A stretch of DNA of 53,676 nt from Corallococcus sicarius (lineage in GTDB: Bacteria; Myxococcota; Myxococcia; Myxococcales; Myxococcaceae), in the NCBI RefSeq assembly GCF_003611735.1, contig NZ_RAWG01000022.1, positions 1 through 53,676 on the forward strand. The letters run 5' to 3'. The notes below the pieces were generated by a model. The model searched no databases. It was not told the origin of the DNA and saw only the letters and a program-made list of their open reading frames with translations. A program made the position numbers and the translations under genes. Below are positions 19,525 to 26,759 of this stretch, one piece after another; the stretch's first letter is position 1; each line of letters begins with the position of its first letter.

Positions 19525-19749
19525 TCACTGCTTCCACCTGTCGTCGGACGCCCCGTGGGCGTGGGGGGCGGGTGCCTCCAGCTGCTGGATGGCCTCCAGC
19601 AGCGTGTGCCCCAGCGCGCGCAGGACATCCTCCTCCAGGCGGAGCGTCACCGGCCCCACCGCCAGGTGGATGTGCCCACAACTGCACCGCGTCACTTCAG
19701 CGCACGGGCTTTGCGCCAACACCGCCCTGCAGCATCCCTGACCGAGCAT
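19525..19749 (-). CDS. Small CxCG-motif protein
   Basis: This is a 74-residue cytosolic protein from the ATG at 19749, which follows a GGAG ribosome site at good spacing. Five cysteines lie in the first 24 residues and the core motif is RCSCGHIHLAVG, followed by an amphipathic helix (LRLEEDVLRALGHTLLEAI). The Cys/His motif could bind iron, zinc or heme. It resembles small C-x(n)-CG-x-IHL proteins in other phyla whose function I do not know. It is the first gene of the probable operon with the heme-oxygenase-like gene, and a Fur-like dyad lies 13 bases upstream of its start. Confidence 0.65.
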   Translation of the reverse strand: MLGQGCCRAVLAQSPCAEVTRCSCGHIHLAVGPVTLRLEEDVLRALGHTLLEAIQQLEAPAPHAHGASDDRWKQ

Positions 19750-19761
19750 CGCGATCTCCAA

Positions 19762-19784
19762 TTGATTTTGATTATCGAAATCAA
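19762..19784 (-). promoter_or_regulatory. Fur-like operator upstream of the CxCG/heme-oxygenase-like unit
   Basis: A 23-base dyad with perfect 7-base arms (TTGATTT and AAATCAA) around a 9-base spacer lies 13 bases before the start codon at 19749. The internal 15 bases at 19763-19777 match the 7-1-7 Fur consensus (TGATAATnATTATCA) at 11 of 14 positions by eye. Binding there would block translation-proximal transcription. Fur, or a paralog, is the natural candidate given the downstream heme-related gene. Confidence 0.55.
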
Positions 19785-19890
19785 ATTCATGAAGCCACAA
19801 CGCCCCGCCGGGGTCAAGCCCGGTTCGCACGTTTTCCGGTCCCGCCACCCACAAAGACAGACATGATACAATTGAAACATCCGCAATAAA

Positions 19891-19905
19891 TGACAATGAT
19901 CGCCA
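19891..19905. promoter_or_regulatory. Second, weaker Fur-like match
   Basis: TGACAATGATCGCCA agrees with the Fur 7-1-7 consensus at about 10 of 14 positions and lies in an AT-rich block that also includes GATAAC and AATGA elements. It could be a distal site of the operator at 19762 or serve the plus-strand remnant. The match is weak. Confidence 0.3.
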
Positions 19906-20007
19906 TTTTAATGACAGATAACAACAATCACAGACGGACTCCCAGGCTCCTCTGGAAATGGATGCTCATTTGTTCATGTAGGCATGGGGGTTTGGGGCGC
20001 GCGAAAC

Positions 20008-20092
20008 TGGCTGAAGGTTTGTTCAGGTTCATTCAGTGCCCTGATCGGGCCGTGATCGGGCCCCTGGAAAATGGCTGAAGGTTTGTTCAGGT
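20008..20092 (+). repeat. Two 21-bp direct repeats 64 bp apart
   Basis: An identical 21-base sequence beginning TGGCTGAAGGTTTGTTCAGG occurs at 20008-20028 and 20072-20092. Each copy is followed within a few bases by a TTCAGT element. Between them TGATCGGGCC is itself repeated twice (20042-20051 and 20053-20062). Together they sit just upstream of the dehydrogenase remnant, as paired regulator sites might. Confidence 0.75.
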
Positions 20093-20142
20093 GCCGTTCA
20101 GTCCATCTGGCCCTGGACATCCCGGGCGTAGGAAAGGGGACC

Positions 20143-21078
20143 ATGCGGATCTCCCTCGTGCTGACGACCTTCCTGGGGCTTGCGTCCTTGCAGCCCGGCT
20201 GCCGTTCCGATGATCCGCAGCCGGCCAGTCGCCGGAGGTGACGCAGTGGGCCTCCGGCCTGGGCCGGCCCCACGACATCGTCTTCCACCAGCGTGAAGGC
20301 CAGGTCTGGGTGTTCCTGTCGGAGAAGAACCGCGTCACGCGCTCGCGCTGGACGGCGGGCGAGACGACGCGCGGCGCGGTGCAGACGGTGGTCTCCGGGC
20401 TGGGACGGCGGCTCACGGGAGCTGTTCGCCCGGGGCCTGCGCAACGCGGAGGGACTCGCGTGGGTGCCGGGCACGGACACCCTTTGGGTGGCGGTCAACA
20501 ACCGCGACAACGTGCCCTACCCGTTCGATGACGGCACCGGCCGGTACGGCAAGGTGGTCCCCGAGTACGTGGACAACCACCCGCCGGAGGCCCTCACCTC
20601 CGTGCGCGCCGGGGGGCACTACGGCTGGCCGTTCTGCAACTCCAACCCGGACTCGCCTGGCGGCCTGAAGCACATGCCCCTGGACCGCGACTACGACATG
20701 AACCGGGACGGCTCGCGCGCGGACTGCGCCAGCCTGGACAAGACGGACCAGGGCATCCAGGCGCACTCGGCGCCGCTGGGCCTGACCTTCTTCGACAACG
20801 CGGAGCTCACGCCGGCCTGGAAGCGCGGCGCGCTCGTCGCCTACCACGGCTCATGGAACCGCACGGAGCGGACCGGCTACAAGGTCACCGTCTTCCCGTG
20901 GGACCTGGCGACGAACCAGCCCACGGGCGAGGTGGACCTCGTCACCGGGTTCAAGAACCCGGACCTGAGCGTGTGGGGCCGGCCGGTGGACGTGGCGCTG
21001 AACCCCCGGGGCGGCTTCTTCATCAGCGACGACTTCGCCGGGGCCATCTACCTGGTGGAGCCCCTCCGCCTGCCCTGA
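20143..21078 (+). pseudogene. Remnant of a PQQ-dependent sorbosone/sugar dehydrogenase lipoprotein
   Basis: An ATG at 20143 behind GGAAAGGGGA opens a lipoprotein signal (MRISLVLTTFLGLASLQPGC), but the frame stops at 20239. The homologous sequence continues in another frame from about 20228 (SPEVTQWASGLGRPHDIVFH) to about 20405. It then jumps back to the first frame at DGGSRELFARGLRNAEGL and runs to 21078 (HSAPLGLTFF; AYHGSWNRTERTGYKV). The GGHxxRTL/VSxGSxCN segment expected between SGL and the ELFARGLRN block is absent, so an internal deletion of roughly 50-60 codons is inferred, plus a second lesion near the N-terminus. The beta-propeller cannot be complete; the gene is almost certainly inactive. 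Confidence 0.78.
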
Positions 21079-21104
21079 AGCTCCAGCCGAGCCCGGCCGG
21101 AGCT
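21079..21104. terminator. Hairpin between convergent genes
   Basis: AGCTCC (21079-21084) and GGAGCT (21099-21104) pair, with a further GCC/GGC pairing inside the loop after one mismatch. It lies between the end of the dehydrogenase remnant and the end of the gamma-glutamylcyclotransferase gene. It is a modest stem without a T-run. Confidence 0.4.
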
Positions 21105-21120
21105 CAGAGACGACGCGGGC

Positions 21121-21648
21121 TCAGCGCGTCTCGCCGCGGCCCAGCCGGGCCACGTAGTCCGCGGGCAGCCCGGCGCTCGTCGCGCCGCGCACCAGGGCCT
21201 CCACGAAGCGCGGGCTCACCGGGCCGTCCATGGACGCGCGGCGGGGGTTGGTCACGAACGCGGTGGCCTCCACCTCCTGGCCGTCCACGCGCACGCGCAC
21301 GGTGCGCTCCACGCACATGCTCGTCACCACGCCCTCCTTGTGCTGGACGATGGGCCAGTCCTTGCCGGCGATGCGGAAGAGCCGGCCGTACACCCGGGCG
21401 CCCGGCGCGTCGGTGAGGCCCGCCACCCGGCCGCCCCACCAGCGCGAGGGGAAGTCGTAGACGAGGTCCACGTCCAGCGCCTCGGCGAGCTGCCCTTCCG
21501 GCAGCTCGAAGAAGCCGTAGCTGTGCTGCCCCTTCCACTCGTCGAAGGCGGCCCGGTCCAGGATGGTGGAGTAGGCGAAGTAGAGCCGGGGCGCGTCCGC
21601 GTCCGCCTGTGCGCGCGCCTTCATCACCTGATCGTAGTGCGAATCCAT
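21121..21648 (-). CDS. Gamma-glutamylcyclotransferase-like (AIG2/GGCT) protein
   Basis: This 175-residue protein begins its fold with LYFAYSTILDRAAFDEW, matching the YFAYGSNxxxxxF opening of GGCT/AIG2 proteins, and continues with ARVYGRLFRI, the conserved G-x-L strand. The family releases 5-oxoproline from gamma-glutamyl compounds, or acts on gamma-glutamylamines. The Ser-Thr replacing Gly-Ser in the opening loop is a small departure that may affect substrate binding. It is the last gene of a three-gene unit, 21 bases after the GbsR-type regulator. Confidence 0.75.
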   Translation of the reverse strand: MDSHYDQVMKARAQADADAPRLYFAYSTILDRAAFDEWKGQHSYGFFELPEGQLAEALDVDLVYDFPSRWWGGRVAGLTDAPGARVYGRLFRIAGKDWPIVQHKEGVVTSMCVERTVRVRVDGQEVEATAFVTNPRRASMDGPVSPRFVEALVRGATSAGLPADYVARLGRGETR

Positions 21649-21669
21649 GCGTGTGGTTCCTCCTACCGG

Positions 21670-22266
21670 CTACCGGTCGCCCTTGCGGCCCAGCGCGCCG
21701 TCGCGGAACGCGCCCAGCACGCCCGCCACGTCCAGCCGGGATGTCTTGATGAACAGGCGCAGCGCGCGCTCCACGTGCTCGGCCAGCGTCGCCATGCGCT
21801 CCAGCTTCCGCAGCCGCTCCGGGGGAACGCCGCCCGCGGCCTCCGCCAGCCGGCGCGCTTCGGACAGGTCCGCCCGGATGCGGGTGACGAAGGCCGCCTC
21901 GCGCTCCTCCACCACGTGCGTCACCATCCGCACCAGGTCCGTCTCCGCGGCGTACCGCCACACGGTGTCCTGCGGCACGCGCACGCGCTGGATGACGCCC
22001 CAGCGCTCCAGGTCGCGCAGCAGCATGGAGACGCCGCCCTTCGACAGATCCAACTCGCGCTCGATCTCACCCGCCGTCAGCGGCTCGCCGCGCAGGTACA
22101 GCAGCCCCCACACGCGGCCCTGGTTGCGCTTGAAGCCCCAGAACTCGATGACGTTGCCCACCGCCTCCACGGCGATGGCTTCATACGGAGCCAGCCGGCC
22201 GTTGTCCGGCGGCGGTACCGTGCTCTGGCTCCCGGGATCCCCCCCCGTCCACAGGTAGCCCTTCAC
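21670..22266 (-). CDS. GbsR/MarR-type transcriptional regulator
   Basis: This is a 198-residue winged-helix protein. VGNVIEFWGFKRNQGRVWGLLYL followed by EPLTAGEIERELDLSKGGVSM and LRDLERWGVIQRV is the GbsR/MarR-like helix-turn-helix. The C-terminal part is helical and probably mediates dimerisation (EEREAAFVTRIRADLSEARRLA). Members respond to choline or osmotic cues in Bacillus, but most are uncharacterised. Its ATG overlaps the stop of the polyprenyl synthetase gene (ATGA), so it is translated with that enzyme. It may regulate the divergent MFS gene or its own operon. Confidence 0.88.
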   Translation of the reverse strand: MKGYLWTGGDPGSQSTVPPPDNGRLAPYEAIAVEAVGNVIEFWGFKRNQGRVWGLLYLRGEPLTAGEIERELDLSKGGVSMLLRDLERWGVIQRVRVPQDTVWRYAAETDLVRMVTHVVEEREAAFVTRIRADLSEARRLAEAAGGVPPERLRKLERMATLAEHVERALRLFIKTSRLDVAGVLGAFRDGALGRKGDR

Positions 22267-23261
22267 GCAGCGCGTCCCTTCACTTGATCCGCGATGCCCT
22301 CGGACAGCTTGCGCGCCCAGCCCGCCAGCTCCGCGCCCGCCGCGCCGTGGGTGTAGGGCCCCAGCTTGTCGAGCGCCGCTTCGATCTCCACGTTCATCCG
22401 CTGCATGGAGGCCTCCACCGCGCCGGTGGCCTCAATGGCGCTGCCAATCTCCCGCGTGCGCTCCGGGGTGATGACGGAGAAGGCCCACGCGTCCTTGAGC
22501 TTGCGGCGCAGCGACTCGTCGCGCGACACCGCCAGCAGGATGGGCAGCGACGGCGTGCGCGAGTGCACGTCCGCGTACCGGGGCTTGCCCACGTCCGTGC
22601 CCAGGATGTCCCGGATGTCGTCGGCGATCTGGAACGCCACGCCCAGGTGCCGGCCGAACGCGTCGAAGCGCTCCACCGCCTCCGGCAGGTCCGCCAGCGT
22701 CGCGGCCGCCTTGCCGCACCAGCCGAACAGCGAGCCCGTCTTGCCCTCGGCGATGTAGCGCAGCCGCGTCAGCGGCAGGTCCATGTCGCCGCGCGCCTCC
22801 ACCTCCGCGATGGCCGCGCGGGTCATCTCCGAGACGACGGCCAGCCCGCTCTGCACCAGGCGCGCGTCCAGCAGCGACAGCTGCGAGAGCGCCGTGGACA
22901 GGATGAGGTCGCCGCTCATCACCGCGACGATGTTGCCCCAGCGCGCGTTCACCGTTGGGCGGCCCCGCCGGAACATGCCCGCGTCCACCACGTCGTCGTG
23001 CAGCAGGCTGGCCGAGTGGATCATCTCCGCCGCCACGCCCACATCCACCAGCCGTGACGCGGGCACTCCCACGGCCCCACCGAACAGCCGGACGAGCATG
23101 GGCCGAGCACGCTTGCCACCGGCGCCCAGGCAGAGGTGCCGGGCCGCGTCCATCAGCGTGTCACCCTTCACGTCCGGCCCGACGTCCCCGTCCGCGAGCA
23201 GGGTCACCAACCGCTGCTCCACCTGCCCCAGAAACTCCGTCAGCTCGTGAGCGACATCCAT
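22263..23261 (-). CDS. Polyprenyl (geranylgeranyl-type) diphosphate synthase
   Basis: This 332-residue trans-isoprenyl diphosphate synthase starts at the ATG at 23261 behind AAGGAG. The motifs are intact: GGKRARP, the first Asp-rich motif LLHDDVVDAG, and the second DDIRDILG. Chain length cannot be settled by eye; the residues before the first Asp-rich motif (MIHSASLLHDD) have small side chains, which argues for a product longer than farnesyl. Octaprenyl or geranylgeranyl diphosphate for quinones or carotenoids are possibilities. It is the first gene of an operon with a GbsR-type regulator and a GGCT-like protein, and is divergent from an MFS transporter. Confidence 0.9.
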   Translation of the reverse strand: MDVAHELTEFLGQVEQRLVTLLADGDVGPDVKGDTLMDAARHLCLGAGGKRARPMLVRLFGGAVGVPASRLVDVGVAAEMIHSASLLHDDVVDAGMFRRGRPTVNARWGNIVAVMSGDLILSTALSQLSLLDARLVQSGLAVVSEMTRAAIAEVEARGDMDLPLTRLRYIAEGKTGSLFGWCGKAAATLADLPEAVERFDAFGRHLGVAFQIADDIRDILGTDVGKPRYADVHSRTPSLPILLAVSRDESLRRKLKDAWAFSVITPERTREIGSAIEATGAVEASMQRMNVEIEAALDKLGPYTHGAAGAELAGWARKLSEGIADQVKGRAA

Positions 23262-23475
23262 GTACGCGGTCTCCTTCGCCCGTTCATATAGTTCAAGACC
23301 GCGTGAACTGCACCTGAATCCCTCCTGCCCTCCGGGCATGCGGACAGAGCATCGAAAGCCGGGAATAAGGTCGCTTGGTGGTCGGCCGTGCGCGGGGGGT
23401 ACACCGGGCGTCCGGTTGAGGGGGAATGCGACGCCGTGCGACAGGAAGGAGGCCTTTCCTGACGCAAGGGTTCGC

Positions 23476-24969
23476 GTGTCCCCCGCTGCCTTCCGCCGCC
23501 ACCTCCTCCAGAGCTTCGCTTCCCTCGCCAACGGCGTCCCCCTCTTCCGGCCGGGCACCTCCCTGCCCGGCTCGTCCGCGCCGCTGTTGGGTGCGCCGCC
23601 GCCGCCCGACGACCACCGGGGCCCGCCTCTTCAGAGGGGCCTTCGCGGTTCGCTGCGCATGTCCATCGTGGAGGGCATGTTCGCGGAGGTGTTCACCGCG
23701 TGCGCGGGCGCCACGGTGCTCACGGCGTGGGCCATCGCGCTGAAGCTGGGGCCCTTGCTCGTGGGCGTGATGACGGCGCTGCCGTTCTTCGCCCAGTTCG
23801 TGCAGTTCCCCGCCGCCTGGCTCACCCTCTGCTTCGGGCACCGGCGCGTGGCGCTCACCGCCGTCTGCCTGTCGCGGCTCGTGATGCTGCCCCTGGCGCT
23901 GCTGCCGTGGCTCAACCTGTCCCTCCAGGAACAGCAGCACCTGCTGCTCACCGTGGCCGGGCTGTCCGCGCTCCTGGGCGTGGTGGGCAACAACGCGTGG
24001 GTTGCGTGGATGGGGGAACTGGTGCCGCGCGCCGTGCGGGGCCGCTTCTTCGGCAAGCGCACCGCGCTCACCACGCTGATGGGCACCGGCGCGTCACTGT
24101 GCGCGGGCCTGCTGATGGACCGGCTGCGCATGCTGGACGGCGTGGGGATGGCGCTGCCGCTCCTGGCGCTGGCGGCGTGCGCGATGGGCATCGTCACCAC
24201 CCTGATGATGGCCGCGCAGCATGATCCCGCGCCCCCGGGCTCGTCGCCCCGGCTGGAGCTGAAGGCGGCGCTGCTGCCCTGGAAGGACGACGGCGCCCGG
24301 CGGGTGCTCGTGTACCAGGTGGCGTGGAACGCGGCGGTGGGCGTGTCCGCGCCCTTCTTCGCGCTGCACTCGCTGCAGAACCTCAAGATGACCTTCGTCA
24401 TCATGGCCCTGCACGGGGCGGCGGTGGCGGGCGTGCGCGTGCTGACGGCGTCCATGTGGGGCCGCGCCATCGACAGGTTGGGCGCGCAGCCGGTGCTGAT
24501 GGCGTGCTCGCTGGGGATCAGCGTCATCCCGCTCCTGTGGCTCCTGCCCACCGCGGGGACGCTGTGGCCGCTGCTCTTCGACGTGCTGCTGGCGGGCTCG
24601 CTCTGGAGCGGCCACGGCCTGGCCATCTTCGCGCTGCCCCTCACGGTGGCGCCGCGCCGGGGCCGGCCCTTCTACCTGGCGGCGTTCGCCACCGCGGGCG
24701 GCCTCGCGTACGCGGGGGCGGCGGCCCTGGGTGGAGCGCTGGCGGCGCGCCTGCCCCAGCAGTTCATGCTGGGCGGCCACGTGTGGGCGAACCTGCACGT
24801 GCTCTTCGTCGTGTCGTCGGTGGCGCGCCTGGGCGCGGCCTTCCTCGCGGCCCGGGTGAACGAACCCGGCGCCGCCACCGCGCGCACCGTGGGACAGGTG
24901 GTGGAGCGGCTCTTGCCCCGCCTGCGCCCCGCGCTGCGCGAGGCCCGGGCGCCGGACGTCCGGCCGTAG
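23476..24969 (+). CDS. MFS transporter
   Basis: This is a major facilitator protein of about 497 residues if it starts at GTG 23476; the first membrane helix is preceded by LRGSLRMSIVEGMFAEVFTA, and an ATG at 23659 is the latest plausible start. The stretch before it (PPPPDDHRGPPLQ) is Pro-rich and probably a cytosolic tail. About twelve hydrophobic segments follow, with a loop PRAVRGRFFGKRTALTTLMG that matches the MFS G-x-x-x-D/R-x-x-G-R-K-R motif loosely. The substrate is unknown. It diverges from the polyprenyl synthase operon, about 210 bases away. Confidence 0.82.
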   Translation: MSPAAFRRHLLQSFASLANGVPLFRPGTSLPGSSAPLLGAPPPPDDHRGPPLQRGLRGSLRMSIVEGMFAEVFTACAGATVLTAWAIALKLGPLLVGVMTALPFFAQFVQFPAAWLTLCFGHRRVALTAVCLSRLVMLPLALLPWLNLSLQEQQHLLLTVAGLSALLGVVGNNAWVAWMGELVPRAVRGRFFGKRTALTTLMGTGASLCAGLLMDRLRMLDGVGMALPLLALAACAMGIVTTLMMAAQHDPAPPGSSPRLELKAALLPWKDDGARRVLVYQVAWNAAVGVSAPFFALHSLQNLKMTFVIMALHGAAVAGVRVLTASMWGRAIDRLGAQPVLMACSLGISVIPLLWLLPTAGTLWPLLFDVLLAGSLWSGHGLAIFALPLTVAPRRGRPFYLAAFATAGGLAYAGAAALGGALAARLPQQFMLGGHVWANLHVLFVVSSVARLGAAFLAARVNEPGAATARTVGQVVERLLPRLRPALREARAPDVRP

Positions 24970-24996
24970 GCGGCTCCCAGCCGGGTTTCGGCCGGG

Positions 24997-26529
24997 CTAC
25001 AGCCGGTAGTCCTTCACCATCCCGGCGACCCGCTCGGAGAGCATCTTGAGCGACACGGCGGACTCGCTGGTGGTGGAGATGCGCTTCACCGTGTCGCCCA
25101 TCACCGCGTTGAGCTCGTTCACGGCGGTGAAGATCTGCTCGATGCCCGTGGCCTGCTGATTGACCGTCTGGGAGATCTGCCGGGCGGACACCACGCTGTC
25201 GCGCACGATGGAGGACAGCTGGCGCAGCGTGTCCCCGGACGTGCGCACCTGCGCGAGCGCGGACTCCATGCGCTGCGTGCCCGCCGCGGTGATCTCCACC
25301 GTGGCGAAGATGGCGGTGCTGATGTCCGCGAGGATGCCGCGCACCTGATTGGTGGCGCGGATGGACTGGTCCGCGAGCCCGCGGATCTCCCGGGCCACCA
25401 CCGCGAAGCCCTTGCCGTGCTCCCCGGAGCGCGCCGCTTCAATGGCCGCGTTCACCGCGAGCAGGTGCGACTGGTCCGCCAGGTCCTTCACCGTCTCCGT
25501 GATGCCGGAGATCTGCTCGGTGCGCTCGCCCAGCGCCATGATGCGCTCGGCGATCTGCTCCACCTGCGAGCGCAGGTCCACCAGGCCGTCGATGCTGTCC
25601 GTGATGGCGCCCTCGCCCGTCTTGCCCAGGGCCTCCGCGCGCTCCGCCACGTCGATGACCGCCTCCGCGGCGCGCGAAGCCACCACCGACGTCTGGCGGA
25701 TCTCCTGCGCCGTCACCTGCGTCTCCTGGAGCGCGGCGGCGTGGCGCGACACCATCTCGTTCTGCCGGCCCGCGGAGTCGTTCAGGTGCTCCACCGACCC
25801 CTTGAGCATGTCCGACGACTGCTGAAGCTGCTGGAGCAGATCCTTGACCTTGCTCACCATCAGCGTGAAGGCGCCCGCGAGCTGCCCCACCTCGTCGGTG
25901 GACTCGATGCGGACCATCTCCCGCAGGTCGCCGTGCTCCGCGATGCGCTGCGCGGCCTCCGTGAGCTGCACGAGCGGCATCGCCACCCGGCGCGCCAGCA
26001 CGACGCCCGCCACCACGAACGCCACCAGCGCCAGCAGCACCACCACGCTCACGCCCGTGGTGATGGCCTTCACCTGGGCCCGCGCCGCGGAGCGGTTGAG
26101 GCCCACGTGCACGCTGCCCGCGCCGTTCGCCATCCGGGAGCTCAGGTCCAGCAGCTCCGCGTCGCGGACGTAGAACGTGGCGTCGCCCTGCGCCCGGCTC
26201 AGCCGGTCGCGCAGCTCGCGCATGGCCGGGCCGTACTCGCCCGCCACCGCGCGCAGCTGTCCCGAACCGTCGAAGACGGCCACGTAGGCCACCTTCCCGC
26301 TGCGGGTCACCGGCTCCAGCAGCGGCTGGAGCGACTCCGTCTGGCCGCTGGCCATCACCCCCGACAACGTGGAGGCGAGCGCCACGGGCAGTGCCACACC
26401 CACCTCCCGCCCCTGATCCTCGAAGGCGGACGAAAGGCGAGGGATGAGGTACCCGAAGAACAGGACCGTGAAGAACAGCGCCACCAGGAGCGGCGCCAAC
26501 GAGAGCTTCTGGGACAGGGAAAGTCGCAT
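24997..26529 (-). CDS. Methyl-accepting chemotaxis protein
   Basis: This 510-residue chemoreceptor starts at the ATG at 26529 just before the first membrane span (SLAPLLVALFFTVLFFGYLI); a GTG further upstream is open. A periplasmic domain of about 145 residues is followed by a second span (VVVLLALVAFVVAGVVLA), HAMP (RRVAMPLVQLTEAAQRIAEH) and the signalling hairpin with the tip ARSGEHGKGFAVVAREIRGL. There is no C-terminal pentapeptide for CheR docking. No che genes lie nearby, so it is an orphan receptor. The 230-base gap upstream holds its promoter region. Confidence 0.93.
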   Translation of the reverse strand: MRLSLSQKLSLAPLLVALFFTVLFFGYLIPRLSSAFEDQGREVGVALPVALASTLSGVMASGQTESLQPLLEPVTRSGKVAYVAVFDGSGQLRAVAGEYGPAMRELRDRLSRAQGDATFYVRDAELLDLSSRMANGAGSVHVGLNRSAARAQVKAITTGVSVVVLLALVAFVVAGVVLARRVAMPLVQLTEAAQRIAEHGDLREMVRIESTDEVGQLAGAFTLMVSKVKDLLQQLQQSSDMLKGSVEHLNDSAGRQNEMVSRHAAALQETQVTAQEIRQTSVVASRAAEAVIDVAERAEALGKTGEGAITDSIDGLVDLRSQVEQIAERIMALGERTEQISGITETVKDLADQSHLLAVNAAIEAARSGEHGKGFAVVAREIRGLADQSIRATNQVRGILADISTAIFATVEITAAGTQRMESALAQVRTSGDTLRQLSSIVRDSVVSARQISQTVNQQATGIEQIFTAVNELNAVMGDTVKRISTTSESAVSLKMLSERVAGMVKDYRL

Positions 26530-26759
26530 CCGGGCGTCGGCGGCGGCCCCCTTCCACGCTGTCGCCAGCGCGCGGGGTCCACTCCAGAGGGAAATCTGGG
26601 AAACGAAGCCCCCCTGGACTATCCAGTGAGGTGCCACATTGTGAACACCCCTGCGGAGCTGCGCAATGGCCCCGCGCGGGTTCCCGCATGAAAGTCAGAC
26701 ACCACGCCCTGGGTAGAGGTCACCCCGGGCGTGGGTCATCTCTTCCGGGAGGCCGGGCT

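Larger units (their letters stand above)
19750..20142. other. AT-rich intergenic regulatory stretch
   Basis: The 393-base gap between the CxCG gene and the dehydrogenase remnant has AT-rich blocks (about 19755-19790 and 19860-19985) that stand out from surrounding sequence of roughly 70% GC. It contains the Fur-like dyad, a weaker Fur-like match and a 21-base direct repeat (annotated separately). No convincing coding frame is seen inside it. Confidence 0.6.
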
